Source: Diaminobutyricibacter sp. McL0608
GTDB lineage: Bacteria > Actinomycetota > Actinomycetes > Actinomycetales > Microbacteriaceae
DNA length: 64,000 nt
Direction of reading: 5' to 3'
Assembly (NCBI RefSeq): GCF_039613825.1
Contig: NZ_CP154826.1
Coordinates: 3,782,001 to 3,846,000 of the forward strand
Shown one piece after another: positions 49,843-57,832 of the stretch (its first letter is position 1; each line of letters starts with the position of its first letter). Under the pieces are notes generated by a model. That model ran no database searches. It saw nothing but the letters and a program-made list of their open reading frames with translations, and was not told where the DNA came from. The position numbers and the translations under genes were made by a program.

Positions 49843-50916
49843 TCAGGAGTCGAGGGCGCGCACGGCCGCTGCCACCGCATCCGGAGCCTCCCAGGCGGTG
49901 AAGTGGCCGCCGCGTTCCAGGCGCTCGAACGTGCGGATGTCGGTGTAGCTCTTGTCGGCGAGTGATCGCGGGTAGCCGGCCTCGTGGCGCTGGATCAGGA
50001 TGCTCGCCGGCACCTCCACGATCGGATGGAGTTCGTCGTCGCCGCCAGGCTCGCAGTATGCGCGGAAACTCGTCCCGATCGAGCGGGTCACCCAGTAGAT
50101 CATGACGTTGGTGAGCACGTCGTCCGGGTCGAAATCGTTCAGGCCGTCGCCGTCGCTCCACGCTGCGACCTTCTCGGCGATCCACGCGAGCAGGCCGCTC
50201 GGGGAATCGAGAAGCGCCGCCGCTAATGTGTCGGGTCTCGTGCCCTGCTCGTGGGCGTAACCCGATTCCGCCGGGTCGTTGACCGACGCCAGGAACGCAG
50301 CCTCCTCCTCCGTCAGCTCCACCCCCGGGCGCGACCGGCCGGAGAACGAGGCGTGCGGAGCCACGATTCCGGCGACGGCGTCGGGGAACGACCCGGCCAG
50401 CCAGTCGCTGACGCCTGCGCCGACGTCCTCCCCATAGGTCAGGTATCGGTCGTGGCCGAGCACTTCCGTCATCAGGTGGTTCCATCGTCGGGCGACGCCG
50501 AGCGAGGAGAACGGCTCGGGGAGCACACCCGAGAACCCGTAGCCGGGAAGCGACGGGACCACGACATCCCTCTCCGCGCTCAGGATGTCCGCGAGAGCGA
50601 GCATGGACGCGAACGAATAGGGCCAGCCATGGGTCAGCACGATCGGCAGGCCGGCCGGTCGACGTGCCGGTGCGCGAATAACGTGCACCGCGCATCCGTC
50701 GAGGTCGACGATGCTCTGCTCATACGCGTTGAAGCGCCGCTCGACCGCCCTCCAGTCGTAGGTGGTGCGCCAGCGATCGACCAGTGAGGCGAGCACGCGC
50801 GGTGGGATGCCGCGCGACCATTCGGGCCCGGGTGTCGGCTCGGGAATGGTCGCCGCCTCGAGCCGGCGCTGCAGGACGTCGAGCACGCTCTGAGGGATGT
50901 CGATGCTGAACTCCAT
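49843..50916 (-). CDS. Epoxide hydrolase-like alpha/beta hydrolase
   Basis: A 357-residue protein with the epoxide-hydrolase N-terminal (EHN) domain (about 1-100), oxyanion motif HGWP (96-99), nucleophile Asp164 in YGEDVGAG and the catalytic His in GGHFTAWE near the C-terminus. It is unrelated to motility and stands on the opposite strand inside the flagellar cluster, so it was probably inserted there. Confidence 0.88.
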   Translation of the reverse strand: MEFSIDIPQSVLDVLQRRLEAATIPEPTPGPEWSRGIPPRVLASLVDRWRTTYDWRAVERRFNAYEQSIVDLDGCAVHVIRAPARRPAGLPIVLTHGWPYSFASMLALADILSAERDVVVPSLPGYGFSGVLPEPFSSLGVARRWNHLMTEVLGHDRYLTYGEDVGAGVSDWLAGSFPDAVAGIVAPHASFSGRSRPGVELTEEEAAFLASVNDPAESGYAHEQGTRPDTLAAALLDSPSGLLAWIAEKVAAWSDGDGLNDFDPDDVLTNVMIYWVTRSIGTSFRAYCEPGGDDELHPIVEVPASILIQRHEAGYPRSLADKSYTDIRTFERLERGGHFTAWEAPDAVAAAVRALDS

Positions 50917-50926
50917 AGTCAGACGC

Positions 50927-50953
50927 TAGCCGCACGCGCGATCCAGCCGATAG
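50927..50953 (+). promoter_or_regulatory. Sigma-28-like promoter upstream of the HNH gene
   Basis: TAGC (50927-50930), 15 bases, GCCGATAG (50946-50953). The -10 and the spacing are identical to the flagellin and fliM sites. It points at the HNH pseudogene 130 bases downstream. It may be the old promoter of the fliL/fliM unit left behind by an insertion. Confidence 0.5.
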
Positions 50954-51083
50954 CGGCGCGAGCGGAAAGACGGCTGACCGGGCGTTTCGTCGACTCCTCC
51001 ACAGGTGGCCGTCGCGTGGAGTTCTCCACAGGTAAAGACCTGATCACGGGTACTTTATCGGTGGCTGCTGATTAGGTAGAGCC

Positions 51084-52591
51084 ATGACCTTCCCACCGGC
51101 TCGCGACCTCGATGCGGTCGCTACTGCGCTCGCGACGTTGCGAGCGCTGGAAGCGGAGGAGGGTGCGGCGCTGTCCGAGGCGCAGCTGCTCGTGCGGTCG
51201 CTGGCCGCACTCGGCTCAGTGCGGGCCGCGGTGGAGGCGGTTGCGCTGCGGCGCATCGCCTCGCTGGATCGTGCCTGCGAACTCGACCCGGAGACCAGCC
51301 CGATCCGGTCATCCGGGTACCGCGACCTGGAGTCGCTGCTGGCCGAGCTGTGGAGGACGTCATTGCCGGCCGCGCGGCAGTTGTGCGGCGTCGCCCGTGC
51401 TGTCGCACCGCGGCACAGCCTGCACGGCGACGAGCTGCCGGCGGAGTTCCCGGAACTCGCCGCCGCGCTTCTCGGCACAGACAGTGACGACGCCGGTTCA
51501 CGCGACGACGACCGCACGGTCGACGAGGCCGGCGGCGAGGATGCAGCGCTGCCGACACGGGTGTCGGTGGAGCAGGCGGCGGTGATCATTCGCGAACTGG
51601 GCAAGACCGGTCCCGGCTGCAGTCTGGAGCAGCGCACCTACGGGGAACGGGTGCTGGTCGACCACGCACCCGGGCTGACCGTGGAGGAGACCCGCCGGCT
51701 CGCCATCCAGGTCCGCGACCGTTTGGACAGGACGGCATCGAACCCCGCGAAGAGGTCCAGCGACGGCGCCGGTCGTTGACGATCACCACCACCCGTGACG
51801 GGATGACCCACATCAACTGGTACCTCGACGCTGTCTCCGCCGGACATGTGCTACCCCAGATCCGCGCCTACGTCAGCCACGACACCCGAGACCAGCGACC
51901 GTCGTCGACCGGTGCTTCCAGCAGGGTCAGGTTCGAGGCGCGCTCAGGCGGCCCGGACACCCCGAGCGACGGCGATCCGGAGCGGCCTGAGAGACCTGAG
52001 ATGCCGGAGACCCGCGGCATCACGCAACTCAACTCGGATGGGGCGGTCGAGGTGTTCCGGCACCGGGCCGGCTGCACCCACGGTGCGTCCAGCCCACCGG
52101 TCACCATGATCATCCGGATGACCCTGGCCGACCTGCGGGCCGGCGAAGGCACCGCGGAAATCGACGGCATCCCCAGCCCGATCTCCACTGGCACGGCACG
52201 CCGCCTCGCCGCCGACGCACATCTCATCCCACACGTCCTCGGCGGCCACTCCGAAACCCTGGACCTCGGCCGGAAACAACGGCTGTTCAGTCCCGCTCAG
52301 AAACATGCTCTCGCCGAACGGGACGGCGGCTGCGCCTGGACCGGCTGCGCGCACCCTCCCTCCTATACCCAGGCGCACCACATCCGCTGGTGGGATCGCG
52401 ACGCCGGCCCGACAGATCTCAGGAATGGCATCCTGCTGTGCTCCCACCATCATCACCGGGTGCACGACGACGGCTGGGATATTCACGTTCGCGACAACAC
52501 CCCGTGGTTCACGCCGCCCGCACACTACGACCCAACCCGCACACCCCGACCCGGCGGACGCATCCGCCTTCCCGAAAGGGCGCCACCGTGA
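51084..52591 (+). pseudogene. DUF222/HNH endonuclease (13E12 family), frameshifted
   Basis: Two reading frames make one protein of about 500 residues: 51084-51779 holds the DUF222 part and the 51776-52591 frame holds TITTTRDGMTHINWYLDAVS and the HNH nuclease domain (ERDGGCAWTGCAHPPSYTQA, then HHIRWW and LCSHHHHRVHDDGW). The expected junction reads ...RLD-QDGIEPREE. At 51726-51730 frame 0 reads GAC and frame +2 reads CAG from the shared C at 51728, so one C appears to be missing. Either the gene is broken or there is a sequence error. CTCCACAGGT occurs twice just upstream (50998 and 51030 region). Confidence 0.85.
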
Positions 52592-52672
52592 CCTCGCGTC
52601 GGAACCATCATCCCGAGTCGAAACCATGCATCGTCCCCCAAGCAAGCCGGAGTTGTCGTCACCCATGCGCCC

Positions 52673-52699
52673 TAACCGCTACAGGAACCGAGCCGATAG
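52673..52699 (+). promoter_or_regulatory. Sigma-28-like promoter of fliM
   Basis: TAAC (52673-52676), 15 bases, GCCGATAG (52692-52699). The predicted start of transcription, about 52705, is at or within three bases of GTG 52708, so fliM may be translated from a leaderless mRNA. Confidence 0.7.
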
Positions 52700-52707
52700 T
52701 GCTCAGT

Positions 52708-53616
52708 GTGACGGTCCAGAAAATGCACGATGATTCCCCCCTGCCCGAACGGCAGCGCGGCGTCGAGGTCTACGACTTCCGCCGCCCGACGACGCTCGCC
52801 CGCGAACACTCCCGCACCCTCGAGCTGGCTTTCGAGACCTTCTCGCGCCAGTGGGGCACCCAGCTGACCGCCAAGGTCCGGGTCCGCTCGCAGGTCACGT
52901 TCGAGGGCCTGTCCATCCGCACCTACGACGAGTACGCATCCGGACTCCCCCCGCAGACAGCGCTCGTCCTCCTCACCATCGGCGACGACCCGTCGAAAGC
53001 AGTCATCCAGTTCCCGGCCACCGCCGCCCTCGGCTGGCTGACCCGGATGCTCGGAGGAGCCCCCGACCCCGACACGGAGGAACGCAAGTTCACCCTGGTC
53101 GAGCTCACCATGCTCCGCAGGCTCATCGACGACACGATCGACGACCTCCGCTACTCGTTCGGCCGTCTCCTCACGGCTCCGGTCGTCATGGACACCGTGC
53201 ACCACAACTCGCAGTTCGCCCAGGCCGCCGCCACGGCCGAGCTGATGATGGTGGCGAACTTCTCGGTGAGTGTCGGAGACACGACCAGTGCCGCGACCAT
53301 TGCCGTCCCCGCCGACATCCTCGTGCGGCAGCTCGGCGACGCCAACCCGGTGACACGTGTCGCCGACGCCCGCGGACTCGTCGAAGCCCAGCTCGCCTCC
53401 GTGCCGGTCGGGGTGTCGCTTCAGCTGAATCCGCTCACGGTGACACCGGCACAGATCATCCGGCTGGCGGTCGGCGACCTCGTCGGCCTGCCGCACGACA
53501 AGACCAAACCTTTGAACGTCGCAGTGGAGGGCCGGCCGCTGGCTCGCGCATCCATCGGAACCACCGGTTCCCGGATCGCCTGCGTCGTCGTCGAGACACA
53601 GGAGAACGCACGATGA
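52708..53616 (+). CDS. fliM: Flagellar motor switch protein FliM
   Basis: A 302-residue switch protein. The middle domain (about 40-210: REHSRTLELAFETFSRQWGT, TMLRRLIDDTIDDLRYSFGR) and the C-terminal SpoA-like domain (GLVEAQLASVPVGVSLQLNP) are clear. The N-terminal CheY-binding helix is short or absent. Start GTG 52708 by the promoter position; ATG 52723 would also work. No Shine-Dalgarno sequence precedes either. Confidence 0.93.
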   Translation: MTVQKMHDDSPLPERQRGVEVYDFRRPTTLAREHSRTLELAFETFSRQWGTQLTAKVRVRSQVTFEGLSIRTYDEYASGLPPQTALVLLTIGDDPSKAVIQFPATAALGWLTRMLGGAPDPDTEERKFTLVELTMLRRLIDDTIDDLRYSFGRLLTAPVVMDTVHHNSQFAQAAATAELMMVANFSVSVGDTTSAATIAVPADILVRQLGDANPVTRVADARGLVEAQLASVPVGVSLQLNPLTVTPAQIIRLAVGDLVGLPHDKTKPLNVAVEGRPLARASIGTTGSRIACVVVETQENAR

Positions 53617-54338
53617 GCATGAGCACCACGACCGTTTCGAACTCGGGCCTTTCGACCGCAGGCCTCGCCCTCCGCGCAGCCGAAGCACTCGCCGAGAACC
53701 TTCCGACCGTGAAGGCTCTGACCCCGGTCTCCCGCGAGTGGTCCGGGCCGGCCGGCATCGACGTGAGCGCCGCGATCGTCGCCACGTTCGTCGGCGCCTC
53801 GTCCTACGACGTTGCGATGGCGATCGTCGATGGAAGTATGCTCGCCCCGACCGGCGGCGAAGCGACCGTCTCGCTCACCGACCTCGTGCACGGCGCGCTC
53901 GTCGGCGCGTCGAGCGTCCTCGGCGACGGCGTGCTCGGCGACCAGCGCGTCGACGATGCTGCGAGCCTCTTCGCGGACCCCGACACCACGGTCGTCGAAC
54001 TGCTCGACGGAACCGAACTCGCCGGGCTGTTCGGCCTCCGTGCCCGCCGCGGCACGACACCGGCGGGGGCCGGCACCGACGACGTCTCGGGTCGCCTCGG
54101 TCGCATCCACAACGTCGAGATGGCGCTGACCGTGGAGATCGGCCGCACGCGCATGTCGGTCCGCGACGTGCTGAACCTCGAGCCGGGCGCCGTCGTCGAG
54201 CTCGACCGTTCGGCGGGAGCGCCGGCCGACATCCTCCTCAACGGACGCCTCATCGCGTACGGCGAGGTGGTCGTCGTCGACCAGGACTACGCCGTCAGGG
54301 TCACCCAGATCCTGGACACACCCGACCTCCTCGCCTGA
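53613..54338 (+). CDS. fliN: Flagellar motor switch protein FliN (FliY-like)
   Basis: A 241-residue protein with a C-terminal SpoA/FliN domain (NVEMALTVEIGRTRMSVRDV, LNLEPGAVVELDRSAGAPAD). The N-terminal 140 residues form an extra domain, which makes it longer than proteobacterial FliN and closer to FliY of Gram-positive bacteria. ATGA overlap with fliM. Confidence 0.92.
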   Translation: MSMSTTTVSNSGLSTAGLALRAAEALAENLPTVKALTPVSREWSGPAGIDVSAAIVATFVGASSYDVAMAIVDGSMLAPTGGEATVSLTDLVHGALVGASSVLGDGVLGDQRVDDAASLFADPDTTVVELLDGTELAGLFGLRARRGTTPAGAGTDDVSGRLGRIHNVEMALTVEIGRTRMSVRDVLNLEPGAVVELDRSAGAPADILLNGRLIAYGEVVVVDQDYAVRVTQILDTPDLLA

Positions 54339-54339
54339 C

Positions 54340-54858
54340 ATGGATGCTGTTCTCACCATGCTGCGCGTGGTGGTGTCCCTCGCCGCCGTGCTCGGGGTGA
54401 TCTGGTACCTGCACCGACGGGTCAGCAAACGCCAGCTGGGCACGAAGAAGAAGCAGAACCCGGTCGTCGTCGTCGGCAAGCAGGGGATCGCCGGCAAGGC
54501 GTCCGTCGTCGTGGTCGACGTGGACGGGCGCCGCCTCGTTCTCGGCGTCACCGAGCATTCCGTGAACGTGCTGCACTCTGCAGAGCAGGTCCCCGTCGCG
54601 GCGGTCGCCTTCGAGGCGGCCATGGCCGAAGCGGATGCGGTGCGCCCGGATGCGGTGCGCCCGAATGCGGTGGGCGCGGATGCTCTGGACGAGGATGCGA
54701 AGGAAGGATCGCGGATGCCCGCCCCGGCCACCGCATCCGCCCTCGCGACTTCCGGCGCCTCCGCGGCCCCCGCCCCCGCAAGCGCGGTCGCAGGCTCGAT
54801 CCTCGCCGCATCCACCTGGAAGCTCGCGCTGTCGAGCGTTCGGAACGGCCTGAAGTGA
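54340..54858 (+). CDS. fliO: Flagellar biosynthesis protein FliO
   Basis: A 172-residue protein with one N-terminal membrane helix (about 4-25, LRVVVSLAAVLGVIWYLHRR) and a FliO domain (about 40-85, VGKQGIAGKASVVVVDVDGR). A tandem run near 54630-54690 encodes ADAVRPDAVRPNAVGADAL. FliO helps FliP pentamer assembly. It overlaps fliP by 4 bases. Confidence 0.9.
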   Translation: MDAVLTMLRVVVSLAAVLGVIWYLHRRVSKRQLGTKKKQNPVVVVGKQGIAGKASVVVVDVDGRRLVLGVTEHSVNVLHSAEQVPVAAVAFEAAMAEADAVRPDAVRPNAVGADALDEDAKEGSRMPAPATASALATSGASAAPAPASAVAGSILAASTWKLALSSVRNGLK

Positions 54859-55688
54859 ACCCGATCGTCGCCGAGAGAAGGCTCCGCCGTCGGCGACTGG
54901 CGATCCTCATCGCACTGGCGCTCATCATCGTCTTCGGCATCGTGCTGGTGCAGGCGGCCGGGGCCCACGCCGACCCGCTCGCTCCGACACCGCCTGCGAC
55001 CCCGGCGCCCGCCTCGACGGGCGGCACGAGCATCACGATCAACGGTGTCGACGGCTCACCGTCGCAGACCGTCCTCACCCTCATCGGGATCACGCTGCTC
55101 TCGGTGGCTCCCGCACTGCTCATGATGACGACGTCGTTCACGAAGGTGTTCGTCGTACTCTCCATGACGCGGAACGCGCTCGGACTCACCGCCGTCCCCC
55201 CGAACCAGGTCATCGCCGGTCTCGCCCTGTTCCTCTCGCTGTTCATCATGTGGCCGGTGCTCACCGACATCAACACGCACGCGGTGCAGCCCTACCTGCA
55301 CGGCTCCATCGACTTCACCCAGGCGATCGATCTCGCATCCAAACCGCTCAAAGCGTGGATGCTCAAATTCACCCGGCAGGAGGACCTCGCGCTCATGACC
55401 CGGCTGGGCGGCCGCGCGAACCCGGCGACCCCGTCCGCCGTCGACCTGGCCACCCTCATCCCCGCGTTCATGATCTCCGAGCTCCGCAGCGCGTTCATCA
55501 TCGGGTTCGTGGTCTTCGTGCCGTTCCTCGTGATCGACCTCGTCGTCTCGGCGGCGCTGATGTCGATGGGAATGATGATGCTTCCGCCGGTGATGATCTC
55601 GCTGCCGTTCAAGATCCTCCTCTTCGTCCTCGTCGACGGATGGGGACTCGTGATCACCGCACTCGTCAAGAGCTACGTGGGGGGCTGA
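54855..55688 (+). CDS. fliP: Flagellar type III export protein FliP
   Basis: A 277-residue core export gate protein with an N-terminal signal-like helix (RRLAILIALALIIVFGIVLV) and four membrane helices. TSFTKVFVVLSMTRNALGLT and PPNQVIAGLALFLSLFIMWP are FliP signatures. GTG 54855. Confidence 0.96.
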   Translation: MNPIVAERRLRRRRLAILIALALIIVFGIVLVQAAGAHADPLAPTPPATPAPASTGGTSITINGVDGSPSQTVLTLIGITLLSVAPALLMMTTSFTKVFVVLSMTRNALGLTAVPPNQVIAGLALFLSLFIMWPVLTDINTHAVQPYLHGSIDFTQAIDLASKPLKAWMLKFTRQEDLALMTRLGGRANPATPSAVDLATLIPAFMISELRSAFIIGFVVFVPFLVIDLVVSAALMSMGMMMLPPVMISLPFKILLFVLVDGWGLVITALVKSYVGG

Positions 55689-55690
55689 CC

Positions 55691-55963
55691 GTGAACAGCA
55701 GTGCGATTCTGGACATCGGCGCCCAGGCGCTCATCATGTCCGCCAAGCTCGCCGCCCCCGTGCTCATCACGTCGCTCGTGATCGGGTTCGCCATCTCCCT
55801 CTTCCAGTCGATCACGCAGATCCAGGAGGTCACGCTCTCGTTCGTCCCGAAGGCCGTGGGCGTCTCGATCGCACTTCTCGTCTGCGGAAACTGGATGATC
55901 GCCGAAATGGTGTCGTTCACCCATGACCTGTTCACCAAGATCCCGATGCTGCTGGGGGGCTAG
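55691..55963 (+). CDS. fliQ: Flagellar export protein FliQ
   Basis: A 90-residue two-helix gate protein: LITSLVIGFAISLFQSITQI and QEVTLSFVPKAVGVSIALLV. Start GTG 55691, two bases after the fliP stop. Usual family length. Confidence 0.96.
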   Translation: MNSSAILDIGAQALIMSAKLAAPVLITSLVIGFAISLFQSITQIQEVTLSFVPKAVGVSIALLVCGNWMIAEMVSFTHDLFTKIPMLLGG

Positions 55964-56725
55964 GTGAACATCCCGATCGATGCGAGCTGGATCGAAGCCG
56001 TGATGCTGGCGAGCGTGCGCCTCGCCGCGTTCATCCTGGTCGCTCCGCCTTTCTCCTACCGGGCCATCCCGGGCACGGTGAAGGCGCTCCTCGCGGTCGG
56101 TCTCGGTCTGGCCGTCTCGCCGGTCGTCACCCAGGGCTACACCCAGCTCGACTTCGCACCCTTCCTGCTCGCCATCGTCATGCAGCTGCTCATCGGGTTC
56201 GCCCTCGGTTTCCTGGTGATGATCGTGTTCGCGGCAGTGCAGTCCGCGGGCAGCCTGCTCGACCTGTTCGGCGGTTTCCAGCTCGCGCAGGGCTACGATC
56301 CGCAGCTCAGCATCAGCGGCGCGCAGCTGACCCGGCTCTTCCAGATGTCAGCGCTCGCACTCATGTTCTCGTCGGGCGCGTACCAGCTGCTGCTCGGCGG
56401 CCTGGCCCGGAGTTTCACCGCGATCCCTCTCGGCTCCGGACTCAATGTGAGCGCGACGGTCCACGCGATGATCACCGCCACCACCAACATGTTCGTCTCG
56501 TCCCTGCAGATCGCGGGGCCGCTCATCGTGGTTCTGTTTCTCGCCGACTTGGGGCTCGGCCTGCTGACCCGCATCGCCCCGGCGCTGAACGCCTTCTCGA
56601 TGGGGTATCCGGTGAAGATCCTGATCACCCTCACGCTGGGCGGCATCCTGTTCGTCGCGCTGCCCGGGATCGTGACCGCGCTGACCGGCGACGCCGTCGA
56701 CGCGCTCGTGGCCGGGAGGGGGTGA
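55964..56725 (+). CDS. fliR: Flagellar export protein FliR
   Basis: A 253-residue, six-helix gate protein; PPFSYRAIPGTVKALLAVGL and DLFGGFQLAQGYDPQ are typical. GTG 55964 follows the fliQ stop directly. Confidence 0.95.
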   Translation: MNIPIDASWIEAVMLASVRLAAFILVAPPFSYRAIPGTVKALLAVGLGLAVSPVVTQGYTQLDFAPFLLAIVMQLLIGFALGFLVMIVFAAVQSAGSLLDLFGGFQLAQGYDPQLSISGAQLTRLFQMSALALMFSSGAYQLLLGGLARSFTAIPLGSGLNVSATVHAMITATTNMFVSSLQIAGPLIVVLFLADLGLGLLTRIAPALNAFSMGYPVKILITLTLGGILFVALPGIVTALTGDAVDALVAGRG

Positions 56726-56728
56726 GGG

Positions 56729-57832
56729 ATGTCCGACTCGCAGGAGAGGACCGAGGCCGCAACAGACAAGCGGATGAAGGAGGTCCGCAGCAAGGGCAAG
56801 TTGTCGAAGTCGCAGGATCTCACGACGTGGCTGGGCCTCGGGGCGGCGGCCCTGCTGCTGCCGGCGACGATCACCCAGGCCACCAACGCTGGCGTCAGCC
56901 AGATCTTCGCTGTGGGAAAGGCGGCCGGCGAACCGTCGGATGCGGTCGCGCTCGGGGCACTCGGGGCCGGTATGTCATCCATTCTTCCGACCATCGCGCT
57001 GCTCCTGGTCGCCGTCGCCGTCGCCGTGTTCGCCGGGTCCGCGCTGCAGGGGGGCATCCACCTGCGCAAGCTCGAGGGCAAGTTCGAGCAGTTCAACGTT
57101 GTCAACGGCTTCAAGCACACCTTCGGCGGCCAGGCGCTCTGGAATGGGGCGAAGGCCCTGCTCAAGACCGGGGTGGTCGGCCTCGCGCTCTACCTGGTCA
57201 TCCAGAGCCTCCTGCCCGTACTCATGGTGCCCGGGTCCAGCACACTCAGCGAGCTGGTCGACCGCACCGTCGGGGGCATCACCGCCCTCCTGCAGACCGC
57301 GATCATCTTCGGGCTACTGCTCGCCGCCGTCGACGTCTTCGTCGTCATGCGCCGCAACCGCAAGCAGACCCGGATGACCAAACGCGAGGTCCGCGACGAG
57401 AACAAGACGACGGACGGGGACCCTCTCATCAAGTCCCAGCGCCGCAGCAGGCAGCTGGCGATGAGTCGCAACCGGATGATGGCCGCGATCGCAGACGCGG
57501 ACGTCGTGCTGATCAACCCGACGCATTTCGCGGTCGCGCTGCGCTACGAACCCGGCAAGTCCGCTCCCCGTGTGGTCGCGAAGGGCGCGGGCGTCATCGC
57601 GGCGAGGATCCGCGAAGAGGCGGAGGCGAAGAAGGTGCCGATGGTCAAGGACATCCCCCTCACCCGCACGCTGCACGCGGCCTGCGACATCGGCCACGAG
57701 ATCCCGGTCGAGTTCTACAACGCGATCGCCCATGTCCTCACGTTCGTGATGGCGCTGAAGCGCCGTGGTTCCGCATCCGGAGTCCACACCCTGCCGTACA
57801 CGAGTCCCCGCCCGGAAGGCGCAACGAGATGA
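56729..57832 (+). CDS. flhB: Flagellar export switch protein FlhB
   Basis: A 367-residue protein with four membrane helices and a cytoplasmic domain that carries the self-cleavage motif NPTH at 263-266. EAATDKRMKEVRSKGKLSKS at the N-terminus is typical. It changes export specificity from hook to filament together with FliK. ATGA overlap with flhA. Confidence 0.97.
   Translation: MSDSQERTEAATDKRMKEVRSKGKLSKSQDLTTWLGLGAAALLLPATITQATNAGVSQIFAVGKAAGEPSDAVALGALGAGMSSILPTIALLLVAVAVAVFAGSALQGGIHLRKLEGKFEQFNVVNGFKHTFGGQALWNGAKALLKTGVVGLALYLVIQSLLPVLMVPGSSTLSELVDRTVGGITALLQTAIIFGLLLAAVDVFVVMRRNRKQTRMTKREVRDENKTTDGDPLIKSQRRSRQLAMSRNRMMAAIADADVVLINPTHFAVALRYEPGKSAPRVVAKGAGVIAARIREEAEAKKVPMVKDIPLTRTLHAACDIGHEIPVEFYNAIAHVLTFVMALKRRGSASGVHTLPYTSPRPEGATR

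Noticed and set aside
48191-50695. 834-residue minus-strand frame over motA, motB and the epoxide hydrolase
   Set aside because: It is antisense to motA/motB with shadow composition; the hydrolase itself is read in another frame.
50990-51045. CTCCACAGGT repeats as DnaA boxes or an origin
   Set aside because: Only two copies, one resembling TTATCCACA; no AT-rich region and no dnaA/dnaN nearby.
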